64,000 bases of DNA from Oscillospiraceae bacterium (GTDB lineage Bacteria; Bacillota; Clostridia; Oscillospirales; Ruminococcaceae). Below are positions 1-8,108 of this stretch, piece after piece (within the stretch, counting starts at the first letter, position 1; each line of letters starts with the position of its first letter). The notes beneath the pieces are model-generated. The model made no database searches, was not told the origin of the DNA, and saw nothing but the letters and a program-made list of their open reading frames with translations. A program made the position numbers and the translations under genes. The stretch covers positions 1,674,001 through 1,738,000 of the forward strand of contig BQOK01000001.1 of NCBI GenBank assembly GCA_022835495.1. Direction: 5' to 3'.

Positions 1-1127
1 GGATGTCGGTGGGAATCCCCGGTTTTGACCGGGTGGGGCTGAAATATGCCGCGGCGCTGGGCGCCTGTTTGGGGAACCCGGAAAAGGGCCTGCAGCTGCT
101 GGAAGCCATGAGCGACGAGGTGCGCGCCCAGGCGGTGCGCCTGGTGGAGGAAAACCGGGTGAGCGTGACGGTGGCCGGGGAAGAGGAGCAGCTGTATGTG
201 CGGGCCCAGGTCACCACCGGCAGGGGAGTGGGGGTGAGCGTGATCCGCAATTCCCACGCCAACATCGTGTTCACCAGCGCCGACGGGCGGGTGCTGCTGG
301 AAAAAGAGTGTGCGCAGGGCGGCGGCGACGAGCTGCACGAAAAGCTTAAAGCCATGACCGTGGCCGGGATCCGGCGCCTTGTAGAACAGGCAGAGGCGGG
401 CGAACTGGACTTTATGATGGAGGGCGCCCAGATGAACGGTGCTTTGGCCGATTATGGCCTGGAGCACCGCTTGGGCATCGGCATTGCTGACACCCTGAAG
501 GGCCAGCTGGGAACGGGGATGCTGGGGGATGGGCTGATGGGGAACACCATGGTGCGGGTAGCCTCCAGCGCGGAGGGCCGCATGAGCGGATGCCCCTATG
601 CGGTGATGAGCAGCGCCGGCAGCGGCAACCACGGCATCACGGCGATCATTCCGGTGGTGGAAATGGCGGAGCATTTGAATGCAGGCAAGGACGCCACGGC
701 ACGGGCGCTTGCGTTCTCGCATCTGCTGAATGTGTACATCAAGCTGTTCACCGGCAAGCTGAGCGCCACCTGCGGATGCGGGGTGAGCGCCGCGGCAGCG
801 GCCAGCGCGGCCATGGTGTGGCTGATGGGCGGCAGCGACGACCAGATCGGCGCTGCGATTGTGAACATGAGCGGCAATTTGACCGGGATGATCTGTGACG
901 GAGGAAAGATCGGCTGCGCACTCAAACTGGCCACCGCCTCCAGCGCGGCACTGATGTGCGCCTATCTGGCAATAAACAGCGTGGCGCTTGCCCCCACCGA
1001 CGGAATCTGTGCCGCCACCCCGGAACAGGCGATCCGCAATATGGGGCGGGTGAGCAACCCGGGTATGGTGGAGACCGACCGGGCCATTCTGGGGATTATG
1101 ATGGAAAAGGACCAGGGCAGCCTGTAA
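1..1127 (+). CDS. cyuA: L-cysteine desulfidase / serine dehydratase-alpha-like protein (CyuA/YhaM, UPF0597 family), 5'-partial
   Basis: The reading frame is open to the left edge; 374 residues are visible against roughly 430 in the family, so about 50-60 N-terminal residues lie outside the window and the first ATG (base 3) is probably internal. Family marks seen: an SAGSGNHG segment, a [12 protein letters not shown] segment and an [10 protein letters not shown] segment, the last two carrying the cysteines that in this family bind an iron-sulfur cluster. Characterised members break cysteine down to pyruvate, ammonia and sulfide in the cytosol. It lies 22 bases before rpoN and may be cotranscribed with it. 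Family assignment is firm; the exact substrate is inferred. Confidence 0.75.
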   Translation, partial: MSVGIPGFDRVGLKYAAALGACLGNPEKGLQLLEAMSDEVRAQAVRLVEENRVSVTVAGEEEQLYVRAQVTTGRGVGVSVIRNSHANIVFTSADGRVLLEKECAQGGGDELHEKLKAMTVAGIRRLVEQAEAGELDFMMEGAQMNGALADYGLEHRLGIGIADTLKGQLGTGMLGDGLMGNTMVRVASSAEGRMSGCPYAVMSSAGSGNHGITAIIPVVEMAEHLNAGKDATARALAFSHLLNVYIKLFTGKLSATCGCGVSAAAAASAAMVWLMGGSDDQIGAAIVNMSGNLTGMICDGGKIGCALKLATASSAALMCAYLAINSVALAPTDGICAATPEQAIRNMGRVSNPGMVETDRAILGIMMEKDQGSL

Positions 1128-1149
1128 ATTGCAAAGGAGGCCGGCGGGC

Positions 1150-2412
1150 ATGGCGATTAAAACCGAACAAAAGCAAAGCCAGAGGCTGGCGCTGAACCGG
1201 CAGCTGCAGCTTTCGCTGCAGCTGCTCGCCATGGGCAACGACCGGCTGCTGGAAACGGTAAACGAGGAACTGGAGAGGAACCCCGCGCTGACGGGGGACG
1301 TATACTCCATGCCGCTGCTGCCGGCGGGCCAGCCGGCGCTGGAGAACCTGGCGGGCGCGGCGGGCGTGAGCCTTGCCCAAGAGCTGGAGGAGCAGCTGGG
1401 CGCCGAGCGGCGGCCGGTGGACAAGGGGCTGGCCAAGCATTTGATCGCGCTTGTGGACGAAAACGGGTATCTGCGGGTCCGGCCCGCCGCCATTGCGCGG
1501 GCGGCGGGCGTTTCGCAGCAGCGGGTAGAGGCGGTGCTGGACATTCTTCGCAGCTATGAGCCGGCGGGCGTGTTTGCGCAGGATCTGGCCGATTGCCTGC
1601 TGCTGCAGCTTCGGCGCAGAGGGGATGCGCCCCCTTTGGCGGCGGAGCTGATCGAAAGCGGGCTGGAGGAACTGGGAAGGGGCGATATGGGCGCGCTGGC
1701 GGCCCGCCTGGGCGCCTCCCGGCCGCAAGTGGAGGAAGCCGCGGCCTACATCCGCACCCTTCAGCCAAAGCCCGGCGCGGCGTTTTGCAGCGGGGAAGTG
1801 CAGTATGTGCGGCCGGATCTGGAAGTGGTGTGCGAGGACGGGCTGCTTGCCGTGCGGGAACTGCGCCCCTGGAGGCTGGAGTTGTGCCGTGACTATGCAG
1901 GCGCGGCGCGCACCCTGGAACCGGAGGCCCGCGCTTACCTGAAACAGGAGAGCATGCGCGCCCGGCGGCTGCTTTTGGCGGTGGAGCAGCGCAGCGACAC
2001 CCTGCTGCGGGTGGCGCGCCTTTTGGTGCAGCGGCAGGAGGCCTGGTTTTTAAACAATGCGCCCCTTGAAACGCTGACCCAGGCCGGGCTTGCCCGCCAG
2101 CTGCAGTTGAGCGAATCCACTGTGTGCCGGGCTGTAAAGGACAAATACTTTTTGTGGGCGCGGCGGGCGGTTCCGCTGAAGGAACTGTTCTGCAACGGCC
2201 TTGCGGGGGGAAGCTCGGCAAGCCAGGTACAGGCCGGCATGCGCCGTTTGCTGGAACAGGAAGACCCCGCGAAGCCCTGGTCGGACCGGGCGCTGGCCGA
2301 CGCCCTGGCGGCCCAGGGCGTGGCGGTGGGCAGGCGCACGGTGGCAAAATACCGGGAACAAATGGGAGTTCCTGCGGCGAGGGATCGCAAAAGGCGCAAA
2401 CGCCGGGAATAA
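1150..2412 (+). CDS. rpoN: RNA polymerase sigma-54 factor
   Basis: Sigma factor of the enhancer-dependent class; it directs RNA polymerase to -24/-12 promoters and needs an AAA+ activator, none of which is encoded in the window. The 420-residue protein has the Gln/Leu-rich region I at its N terminus (LNRQLQLSLQLLAM), a core-binding middle region, an HTH region around residues 300-340, and the RpoN box near the C terminus (GRRTVAKYRE, family consensus ARRTVAKYRE) followed by a basic tail. I chose ATG 1150 because AAAGGAGG ends 9 bases upstream; a TTG at 1129 lies before that site. I noticed no convincing -24/-12 promoter in the window, but I did not scan every intergenic region exhaustively. 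Confidence 0.95.
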   Translation: MAIKTEQKQSQRLALNRQLQLSLQLLAMGNDRLLETVNEELERNPALTGDVYSMPLLPAGQPALENLAGAAGVSLAQELEEQLGAERRPVDKGLAKHLIALVDENGYLRVRPAAIARAAGVSQQRVEAVLDILRSYEPAGVFAQDLADCLLLQLRRRGDAPPLAAELIESGLEELGRGDMGALAARLGASRPQVEEAAAYIRTLQPKPGAAFCSGEVQYVRPDLEVVCEDGLLAVRELRPWRLELCRDYAGAARTLEPEARAYLKQESMRARRLLLAVEQRSDTLLRVARLLVQRQEAWFLNNAPLETLTQAGLARQLQLSESTVCRAVKDKYFLWARRAVPLKELFCNGLAGGSSASQVQAGMRRLLEQEDPAKPWSDRALADALAAQGVAVGRRTVAKYREQMGVPAARDRKRRKRRE

Positions 2413-2420
2413 AACTTTGA

Positions 2421-2468
2421 GCACCGCTCCGTTATGGCGCTATCGGCCATGGCGGAGCGGTGCTCTTT
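2421..2468 (+). terminator. Intrinsic terminator after rpoN
   Basis: An 11-bp perfect stem (GCACCGCTCCG / CGGAGCGGTGC) with a 21-base loop, followed by TCTTT, lies 9 bases after the rpoN stop codon. Confidence 0.75.
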
Positions 2469-2517
2469 GCTTGAAGGATCAAGGATGCGGTGGATGCGGC
2501 AAACAGGGGAGAACGTT

Positions 2518-3378
2518 TCAGACCAGAAGAAGCAGGGTGCCCGACACAATGAGCGCCAGCCCGGCCCCTGCCCTGCGGCTGAGGTGTTCCTGAAAGACCA
2601 GCCGGGAAAAGAGGATGGTCACCAGGATGCTGAGTTTATCAATGGGTACCACCACGCTGGCCGGACCGAGCTGGAGCGCGCGGTAGTAACACAGCCAGGA
2701 GGCGCCGGTGGCAAAGCCGGAAAGGATCAAGAAAATCCAGCTTTTGCGGCCGATCTGCCGAAGCTCCCGCTGCCTGCCGGTCATGAAGACCACCACCCAG
2801 GCCATGCAAAGCACCACAATGGTGCGGATGGCGGTGCCGAGGTTCGAGTCGATGTGTTCCATGCCCGCCTTGCCCAGAATGGAGGTGAGGCTGGCGAACA
2901 CTGCGCTGGCAAGCGCATAGAACATCCAGCCGCGCCCTGTTTGGCGGGCCTGCACGCCGGGCTTTTTTTGGATCATCAGCCAGGTGCCCAGACCGATCAA
3001 AACGATGCAGGCTGCCTTGAGCGGGCCGATGGGCTCGTGAAAAAAGACAAAGGCCAGAAACATGGTGAGCAGGGTGCTGGATTTATCGATGGGAGTGACC
3101 TTGTTCACATCGCCCAATTGAAGGGCGCGGAAATAGCACAGCCAGGAGGCGCCGGTGGCGAGCCCTGAGAGGATCAGAAAGGCAAAGGTGCGCCCGCTGA
3201 TCTGACCAAGCCCCTGCCAGCTGCCCTGCAGCAGCACCAGCAGCCAGGAAAACGCCAGCACCACCACGGTCCGCAATGCGGTGGCCAGATTAGAGTCGGT
3301 GCTGTGGATGCCGATTTTGGCCAAAATGGCGGTGAGACCGGCAAACAGGGCGGAACCAAAGGCAAATAAAATCCACAT
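2518..3378 (-). CDS. EamA/DMT-superfamily transporter
   Basis: Integral membrane protein of 286 residues with about ten hydrophobic helices in two homologous halves. Each half begins with a similar segment (LTAILAKIGIHSTDSNLATALRTV and, in the second half, LTSILGKAGMEHIDSNLGTAIRTI, quoted only as homologous halves here in short form: ILAKIG/ILGKAG, DSNLATA/DSNLGTA) and contains the ATGASWLCY(F/Y)RALQLG motif twice. This tandem EamA architecture is typical of drug/metabolite exporters and permeases; the substrate cannot be told. The start ATG at 3378 begins MWILFAFG. It converges with rpoN and stands alone. Confidence 0.85.
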   Translation of the reverse strand: MWILFAFGSALFAGLTAILAKIGIHSTDSNLATALRTVVVLAFSWLLVLLQGSWQGLGQISGRTFAFLILSGLATGASWLCYFRALQLGDVNKVTPIDKSSTLLTMFLAFVFFHEPIGPLKAACIVLIGLGTWLMIQKKPGVQARQTGRGWMFYALASAVFASLTSILGKAGMEHIDSNLGTAIRTIVVLCMAWVVVFMTGRQRELRQIGRKSWIFLILSGFATGASWLCYYRALQLGPASVVVPIDKLSILVTILFSRLVFQEHLSRRAGAGLALIVSGTLLLLV

Positions 3379-3479
3379 TGCGCTCGCTCCTGAAAATTGG
3401 AATGGATGGCTTTATTGTAGCAGGGAAAAGCAAAAAAGAAAAGCAGCGAATAAAATTTGCGGAAAAGGCAGCAGGACTA

Positions 3480-3510
3480 TTGACCTGGAGTGGACTTTAA
3501 GGGATATAAT
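3480..3510 (+). promoter_or_regulatory. MerR-type promoter/operator with 19-bp spacer
   Basis: TTGACC (3480-3485) and TATAAT (3505-3510) are separated by 19 bp rather than 17. The spacer holds an imperfect dyad (CCTGGAGT ... ACTTTAAGG), the classic layout of MerR-family activated promoters. It precedes the acetyltransferase gene and, further on, a MerR-family gene. Confidence 0.7.
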
Positions 3511-3578
3511 AAAAATTATACCTGCAAGAGATAATCGGGATTTTATGGCAAAGTGGTAAAATCCAATTAGTGGAGATT

Positions 3579-4142
3579 ATGATGACAGAATTATTTGATG
3601 TATTTCCATATTTAGAAAATGAAAAGATTATTATAAGAAAAATGGAATTAAACGACGTTGCAGCCTTGTCAGAGATAAGCAACAATGATAATATTTATAA
3701 ATATATACCGCCGTTTTTACATAAGAAAAGTAACAAAGCACTGGAAACTGCAATTAAAAATCTTGGTGGAAAAGATTTTGAAAAGAAAAAGTATATAATT
3801 GCAGGAGTTTATTTAAAAGATAATCCCAATAGGCTTGTAGGTTTAGCAGAAATGTTTGACTACAAAAAGAGAGAAAATAAAATAACAGTGGGGTATCGCC
3901 TAAATGAGGAGTATTGGAATAAAAAAATTGCAACAAACGTTTTGAAATTGATGGTTGAATATTTAGTAAATGAAGTTAATATTACAACACTTCAAGCATT
4001 TGTTATGCCGGAAAATATATATTCATCAAAAGTGCTATTAAACAATGGTTTTGTAAAAGAGGATTTTACGGCGCAAGAAAAGAATTGGGGCGGCCAAGAA
4101 ATTGTAACGGTTGATGTATACACCTACAAAAAGGACTTATAA
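3579..4142 (+). CDS. GNAT-family N-acetyltransferase (RimJ/RimL type)
   Basis: About 187 residues with the RimJ/RimL-like GNAT layout: an N-terminal IIIRKMELNDVAALSEI segment, a central GLAEMFDYKKRENKITVGYRL strand-loop region (abbreviated: GLAEMFDY, ITVGYRL), the motif-A area EEYWNKKIATNV, and the late NGFVKEDF segment usual for these enzymes. Predicted to acetylate an amino group of a protein N-terminus or small molecule using acetyl-CoA. A GTG at 3570 is part of the GTGGAG ribosome binding site, so ATG 3579 or 3582 is the likely start. Codon use is strongly AT-rich (many AAA, ATA, TTA) against GC-rich neighbours, which suggests recent acquisition. It is driven by the MerR-type promoter just upstream. 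Confidence 0.85.
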   Translation: MMTELFDVFPYLENEKIIIRKMELNDVAALSEISNNDNIYKYIPPFLHKKSNKALETAIKNLGGKDFEKKKYIIAGVYLKDNPNRLVGLAEMFDYKKRENKITVGYRLNEEYWNKKIATNVLKLMVEYLVNEVNITTLQAFVMPENIYSSKVLLNNGFVKEDFTAQEKNWGGQEIVTVDVYTYKKDL

Positions 4143-4267
4143 AGAAATATGGCAGGGTTTAAGCAGAAACGGCGAAAAGCCTTGATTGGCAAGGTAAGGT
4201 GCTTTTGAATAAAAAACAAAGGCCGGTCTGCTATGGAAAGGCGACAAAAACAGCGGGGGGCGTTTTT

Positions 4268-4654
4268 ATGACCATTGCCGAAGTGAGCAAAAAATTTGAT
4301 ATTTCCGCCGACACGCTGCGCTACTATGAGCGCATTGGGCTGCTGCCGCCGGTGCGCCGCACCAGCGGCGGGATACGGGACTACACCCAGGAGGACTGCA
4401 ATTGGGTGGAGTTTATAAAATGTATGCGGGGGGCCGGGCTGCCCATTGAAGTGCTGATCGAGTACATGGAGCTGTTCAGCCAGGGGGATGCGACGATTCC
4501 CGCGCGCAAAGAGCTGCTTGTGGAGCAGCGCGGTGAGCTGGCCCAGCGCATTGCAGAGATGCAGGCGGTGCTGAACCGGCTGGATAAAAAAATTGCAGGG
4601 TATGAACAATGGGCGCCCAAAACAAAAGAAAAATTGCGCCGCCCGGTGGACTGA
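4268..4654 (+). CDS. MerR-family transcriptional regulator
   Basis: 128 residues. The N-terminal winged helix is canonical: TIAEVSKKFDISADTLRYYERIGLLPP followed by the wing (in short: ISADTLRYYERIGL, RDYTQEDC). The C-terminal half is a coiled coil for dimerisation without an obvious ligand-binding domain, like the YyaN/AdhR group. ATG 4268 is preferred over upstream codons because homology starts there and AGCGGGGGGCG precedes it. It lies 125 bases after the acetyltransferase gene in the same direction, so it may bind the 19-bp-spacer promoter at 3480 and control both genes; this is inferred. Confidence 0.9.
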   Translation: MTIAEVSKKFDISADTLRYYERIGLLPPVRRTSGGIRDYTQEDCNWVEFIKCMRGAGLPIEVLIEYMELFSQGDATIPARKELLVEQRGELAQRIAEMQAVLNRLDKKIAGYEQWAPKTKEKLRRPVD

Positions 4655-4678
4655 CGCGGGCGGAGAGGGCAGAAAAAG

Positions 4679-4715
4679 GGGCGGCACGGACCTTTTGCAG
4701 GCCGGCCGCCTTTTT
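4679..4715 (+). terminator. Intrinsic terminator after the MerR gene
   Basis: GGCGGC pairs with GCCGCC across a 20-base loop and is followed by TTTTT at 4711-4715, 25 bases after the merR stop. Confidence 0.55.
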
Positions 4716-4757
4716 GCGGATGCGGTTCAAAGCACGCCCGGGCGCGAAAGGGAGCAG

Positions 4758-5081
4758 TTACTCAAGCGGTTCCTCGCCGGCGCCGCAGCCGCATTGGTCG
4801 GGACCGCACTGATCGGGGCCGAGAGGCTGCACTTTGTGCTTGCCTTTGGAGGCACAGCCGCAGTTTTCGGCGGCCGTGGGGTGTTCGTCTTCGTATAATG
4901 AAAGATAATAGGCGCCCATGCCAAGCCCCTCGTAGATTGCATCGGCTTCCTCCACCAGACCGTCGGCGCGGGGCGGGGTATAGCCGGGCTGGTGGGGTTC
5001 CGGGGTGTCCACTTCGCTGATGGAGTTCTGATCCTCGTGGTGGTCGGGATATTCGTAGCCCTGGTATTCTTTATTCATCAT
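4758..5081 (-). CDS. Small Cys-rich hypothetical protein
   Basis: Unrecognised 107-residue protein. ATG 5081 (MMNKEYQG) follows AAAGGAGCG at good spacing, so upstream codons were rejected. The N-terminal half is acidic and Tyr/Pro-rich; the C-terminal 40 residues hold a cluster of cysteines (CGCASKGKH, then GPDQCGPDQCGCGAG) that looks like a metal-binding or disulfide tail. There is no signal peptide. It reads away from the tRNA-Pro gene, between that and the MerR gene. Function unknown. Confidence 0.7.
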   Translation of the reverse strand: MMNKEYQGYEYPDHHEDQNSISEVDTPEPHQPGYTPPRADGLVEEADAIYEGLGMGAYYLSLYEDEHPTAAENCGCASKGKHKVQPLGPDQCGPDQCGCGAGEEPLE

Positions 5082-5201
5082 CAAACGCTCCTTTAAACTG
5101 GCATTTTCTGCGGCGCTTGTGCCGCCTTGTGAGTAGTATGCCCAAATGCTTTTAAGATTTGCATGCATTTTTCGACAAAACAAAAAACCGGCAAAAGCCC
5201 A

Positions 5202-5230
5202 TTGACAAATCACGCAGGCTGGGTTATAAT
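5202..5230 (+). promoter_or_regulatory. Promoter of tRNA-Pro
   Basis: Consensus TTGACA (5202-5207), 17-bp spacer, TATAAT (5225-5230), 25 bases before the mature tRNA 5' end. Confidence 0.85.
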
Positions 5231-5254
5231 ATCATTCGTCGCCAAGTGTGACAT

Positions 5255-5331
5255 CCGGGTGTAGCGCAGTTTGGTAGCGCGCTTGAATGGGGTTCAAGAG
5301 GCCGTGAGTTCGACTCTCGCCACTCGGACCA
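5255..5331 (+). tRNA. tRNA-Pro (anticodon GGG)
   Basis: A 77-base cloverleaf: acceptor CCGGGTG / CACTCGG, D-arm GCGC...GCGC, anticodon stem CTTGA / TCAAG with loop ATGGGGT (anticodon GGG), T-arm with TTCGACT, discriminator A and an encoded CCA. Its 3' part is the integration site of the prophage that follows; the gene stays intact because the phage carries an identical 25-bp end. Confidence 0.95.
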
Positions 5332-5332
5332 A
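5308..5332. repeat. attL, left 25-bp direct repeat of the prophage
   Basis: The T-arm, acceptor 3' strand, CCA and one following A of tRNA-Pro (from GTTCGACTCTCG to GGACCAA) recur exactly at 20011-20035; flanking bases differ on both sides. The integrase gene starts its coding block 158 bases inside this end. Confidence 0.9.
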
Positions 5333-5361
5333 GAGGCCAGCCTTTCGAGGCTGGCCTCTTT
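5331..5361 (+). terminator. Terminator after tRNA-Pro, supplied by the prophage end
   Basis: 12-bp stem AAGAGGCCAGCC / GGCTGGCCTCTT with a 6-base loop and a T run. Because it lies inside attL it is element DNA; the chromosome's own terminator, with the same GCCAGCC...GGCTGGC core, is now beyond attR. Confidence 0.8.
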
Positions 5362-5489
5362 CCGTGTTTTTGGCTTGGCAGTGCGGGTTTGCGGGATTTT
5401 GCTTGAAAGGCTTAAACTACTCAAACACCCCGAAAAATCACGAAAACACCTGAAAAGTGTGGACTAAGTGTGGACTAAAACTCGGAATC

Positions 5490-6668
5490 TTACTGCTTTA
5501 GGTATCGATTTAGTTTCTCGGCAGTGCTTTGAATCATGCTTGGCTTTAAGCTTAAATATACTTCGTGGATCATTTTTGCATTGGCGTGGCCGACAAGCAG
5601 AATGGTGATTTCTTCTGGCACATCTGCCTCACAAAGCATGCATACATATTCGTGGCGGAATTGGTGGGCGCAAATCTCGACCTTCCAGTCGGTGTATTTT
5701 ACTTCTTCGACTTTTCCATTCTTTGTGCGCTTTTTTGTGCGCTCAATGGGAGTTGCAAGGTTGTGCTTACGCCAGAACCGCTCCCATAGCCTGCGATAGG
5801 CCGAAGCGGTAACAGGCTCTTTACCTCCGCCAATCACATATGTGCCCTTAGGAAGCGTTTTTAGGGGCTCTAGCGCCTCTTCCAGCATATGGAGCAGGGG
5901 AATGGTACGTACGCCTGATTCAGTTTTGGTGGTAGTAATATGAGGCTTGTTTCCGATGTGCTCCACCGAGCGTGATACATCAATCAGCTTTTTGTCAAAA
6001 TCTATATCCTGTAAGCGGATGGCGAGACCTTCTCCCCGGCGCTCACCGGTGCAAAGGTATAAGAGTGCGGGCAGGGCATCAGGGTCATGCACCGATGCTT
6101 TTACAATTTTCACCTGGTCTTCTGTGGGGGGCTGACGTTTACCCTTTTTTAGGCCGCGAGGCATTTTAACGAGCTCGGCGGTGTTCCTGGTGCCCTTCCA
6201 TTCGGGGCTTTCCACCCAAGTTTGAAAAATGGCGTTGACCACGGCTTTTTGATTTGACACCGTGGTTTGTGCCATGCTGCCTAGGCGCTTCAAAAAGGTG
6301 CCGATCATGTGTGGTTCAATCTCTTCCATGCGCAGGCCGCCGAACTCATTGCGGGCCCGCACGATGGCTGGCAAGTATGATTTCTGTGTGCCGGCTTTCA
6401 TGCCCCTTACCTTTTCTTCGTATACATCGGCCACTTCATCGAACAGAGGCCCCAATTCGGCTACAAGCTCCCGCTCTTCGCCTGCGGCAATATATTCTGC
6501 CCGCTTCTTCCAAACCTCCACCGGATCACGGCTGGAAAAAAATTTGCGCTTTCCGTCGATGGTCTCGGCCCGTTCCCATACGCCATTTTCTTTTTGACGC
6601 AGGCCCTCCGTGGGGTCTTTGGGATTGGGGCAGTATTTTTTCGCGTCTGCTTTCTGCTGTGTAGTCAT
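5490..6668 (-). CDS. int: Phage tyrosine-recombinase integrase
   Basis: 392-residue site-specific recombinase that inserts and excises the element at tRNA-Pro. An N-terminal arm-binding and SAM-like core-binding region (to about residue 165) is followed by the catalytic domain with TGERRGEGL (first catalytic Arg), HQFRHEY (His-x-x-Arg), LLVGHANAKMIHEVYLSL (in short: GHANAK, then Tyr nucleophile in HEVYLSL). ATG 6668 follows GGAGGTGTTTTTT; a TTG 15 bases upstream is inside that ribosome binding site. The gene points toward attL, as is usual. All catalytic residues are present, so the element may still move if an excision factor exists. Confidence 0.95.
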   Translation of the reverse strand: MTTQQKADAKKYCPNPKDPTEGLRQKENGVWERAETIDGKRKFFSSRDPVEVWKKRAEYIAAGEERELVAELGPLFDEVADVYEEKVRGMKAGTQKSYLPAIVRARNEFGGLRMEEIEPHMIGTFLKRLGSMAQTTVSNQKAVVNAIFQTWVESPEWKGTRNTAELVKMPRGLKKGKRQPPTEDQVKIVKASVHDPDALPALLYLCTGERRGEGLAIRLQDIDFDKKLIDVSRSVEHIGNKPHITTTKTESGVRTIPLLHMLEEALEPLKTLPKGTYVIGGGKEPVTASAYRRLWERFWRKHNLATPIERTKKRTKNGKVEEVKYTDWKVEICAHQFRHEYVCMLCEADVPEEITILLVGHANAKMIHEVYLSLKPSMIQSTAEKLNRYLKQ

Positions 6669-6768
6669 AAAAAACACCTCCAAGGTATGACTTGCAAAGC
6701 CTACCCCGGAGGTGGTACAATCAGTTTGAGGGACTGCTGTACTCTACCAAGGGTAAGCTGTTCTATTG

Positions 6769-6803
6769 CCGCCCTACCTGTTGGCGCAGGTGGGGCGGTT
6801 TTT
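6769..6803 (+). terminator. Hairpin with T run between int and the DUF4041 gene
   Basis: 12-bp stem CCGCCCTACCTG / CAGGTGGGGCGG, 6-base loop, then TTTTT on the plus strand. Both neighbouring genes read minus, so it would stop plus-strand (antisense) transcripts; without a minus-strand T run its effect on int is unclear. Confidence 0.5.
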
Positions 6804-6805
6804 GT

Positions 6806-8062
6806 TTACACTACGGCAGCGGTTTCCGCTTGCTGCTGCAAAGCAAGGCTCATGCGATACTGCTCGGCCTCCGGAAGCTCCGTGAATTCCACAGTCTCGT
6901 CAAAATTCTCTTTTACCACTCTTTTGATTTCATCAAGAGATACTCGGAAAAATTCTCTTCTGGTATTTACAAAATTGAGCTTTTTGGCTGCGAAAGCACG
7001 ATGTAAAGCTGCCTCCAAGGCAGGTGCGTCTTCGGAAAAAATCATGGCATGTACGTCAAAATCGAAAGGAACCGAGGCATCCCCAAGCTCATCCACTCGC
7101 TCCATAGGATCCAGTCGGCGGGTCATACCAATTTTGTACACGTTCTCGCCAAATGCACCAATATTGGAGATAACGTAGACGTAGCCAGCCTTTTGGTTTG
7201 CCGCCCTATAATCCACATCTTTCAAAGAGGCATCAAGTTTGGACAGCTGGGATTCAATTTCATCCTTCTTTTCGAGTAAAGCTGCTTGCTCTTCAGGAGT
7301 ACACTTTTCCAACTGCGATTCCAACTTTGCCATAGCATTCTGGTAATGCTTCTGTTCTTTCTCAATGTTCTTTCTGGCTTCCTCCAGCTCTTTTGCGAGT
7401 TTTGCCTCTTCCCGCATGCGTGCGCGGGCTTCTTTCTGGGCTTCTTTTTCCTCCTGCTTCTTTTGCTGGTACTCGAAGGCAAGATAGAGCTCTTCGATTT
7501 TGAGGCGATAGTATTGCGGCGTAATAGCAATACCCATCATGCTGCCAAGCTTAGATATGGCCTCTTGCGAACTTGTGATTCGTTTCTCGCTGGCATCAAG
7601 GTTGGTATAGCGCACATGCTCCACAATATCGTCACATTCAGCATTAAACGCGCGCAGAAGAAGCTTCTGCATATCGGCAACCATTTTTTTGCCTTTTGAC
7701 TGGCTATTATTGACTGTCCAAGAAGCCGCTCCGGTGGCCGCGGTTTTGTTTTTGATCATTTCTTTTTGCTGTGCACGAATCTCAAGCAAGCGGGCTTTAT
7801 ATTCGTCAGCGCGCATAAAATCATACCTGGGCCGGTACAAGCCAAATGACTGAAGCATGATATCTTCATCAGCTTGAACAATCTGTGTTTTCAGCTCTTC
7901 CAGCCGCTGATGTTCAATCCTCGCTTTTTGTGTGAGCGCATCGAGCTGTTCATGGGCAGCGGCAATCTTTCCCTGAATATCCACCAGTTCAATTTGCTCA
8001 GGGGTCAACTGCTCTTTTAAGCGCTCAATCTCCTTCTTCTCCTTCAAGCCAAATAGAGACAT
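6806..8062 (-). CDS. DUF4041 / T5orf172 GIY-YIG-type phage protein
   Basis: 418 residues: a charged coiled coil at about 5-70, a DUF4041-like middle region with YRPRYDF and KLLLRAFNAECD, a second long coiled coil (about 185-275, rich in Glu/Lys), then a T5orf172 domain with GYVYVISN, VYKIGMTRRLDPMERV and HRAFAAKKL. The last fold is a GIY-YIG nuclease relative; GYVYVISN takes the GIY...YIG position. Such proteins are common near the integrase/repressor block of Firmicute prophages, with no settled function. ATG 8062 follows AAAGGTGG. Its 5' leader contains the solitary CRISPR-like repeat at 8109-8141. Confidence 0.8.
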   Translation of the reverse strand: MSLFGLKEKKEIERLKEQLTPEQIELVDIQGKIAAAHEQLDALTQKARIEHQRLEELKTQIVQADEDIMLQSFGLYRPRYDFMRADEYKARLLEIRAQQKEMIKNKTAATGAASWTVNNSQSKGKKMVADMQKLLLRAFNAECDDIVEHVRYTNLDASEKRITSSQEAISKLGSMMGIAITPQYYRLKIEELYLAFEYQQKKQEEKEAQKEARARMREEAKLAKELEEARKNIEKEQKHYQNAMAKLESQLEKCTPEEQAALLEKKDEIESQLSKLDASLKDVDYRAANQKAGYVYVISNIGAFGENVYKIGMTRRLDPMERVDELGDASVPFDFDVHAMIFSEDAPALEAALHRAFAAKKLNFVNTRREFFRVSLDEIKRVVKENFDETVEFTELPEAEQYRMSLALQQQAETAAVV

Positions 8063-8108
8063 TTTCAAGCCACCTTTTTATTTTTTACCGGCGTTGCCGG
8101 TTGGCACA

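Noticed and set aside
8087-8101. ACCGGC-GTT-GCCGGT as an intrinsic terminator
   Set aside because: The T run precedes the stem on the plus strand and is an A run on the minus strand, so it cannot work as a terminator for either direction as usually built.
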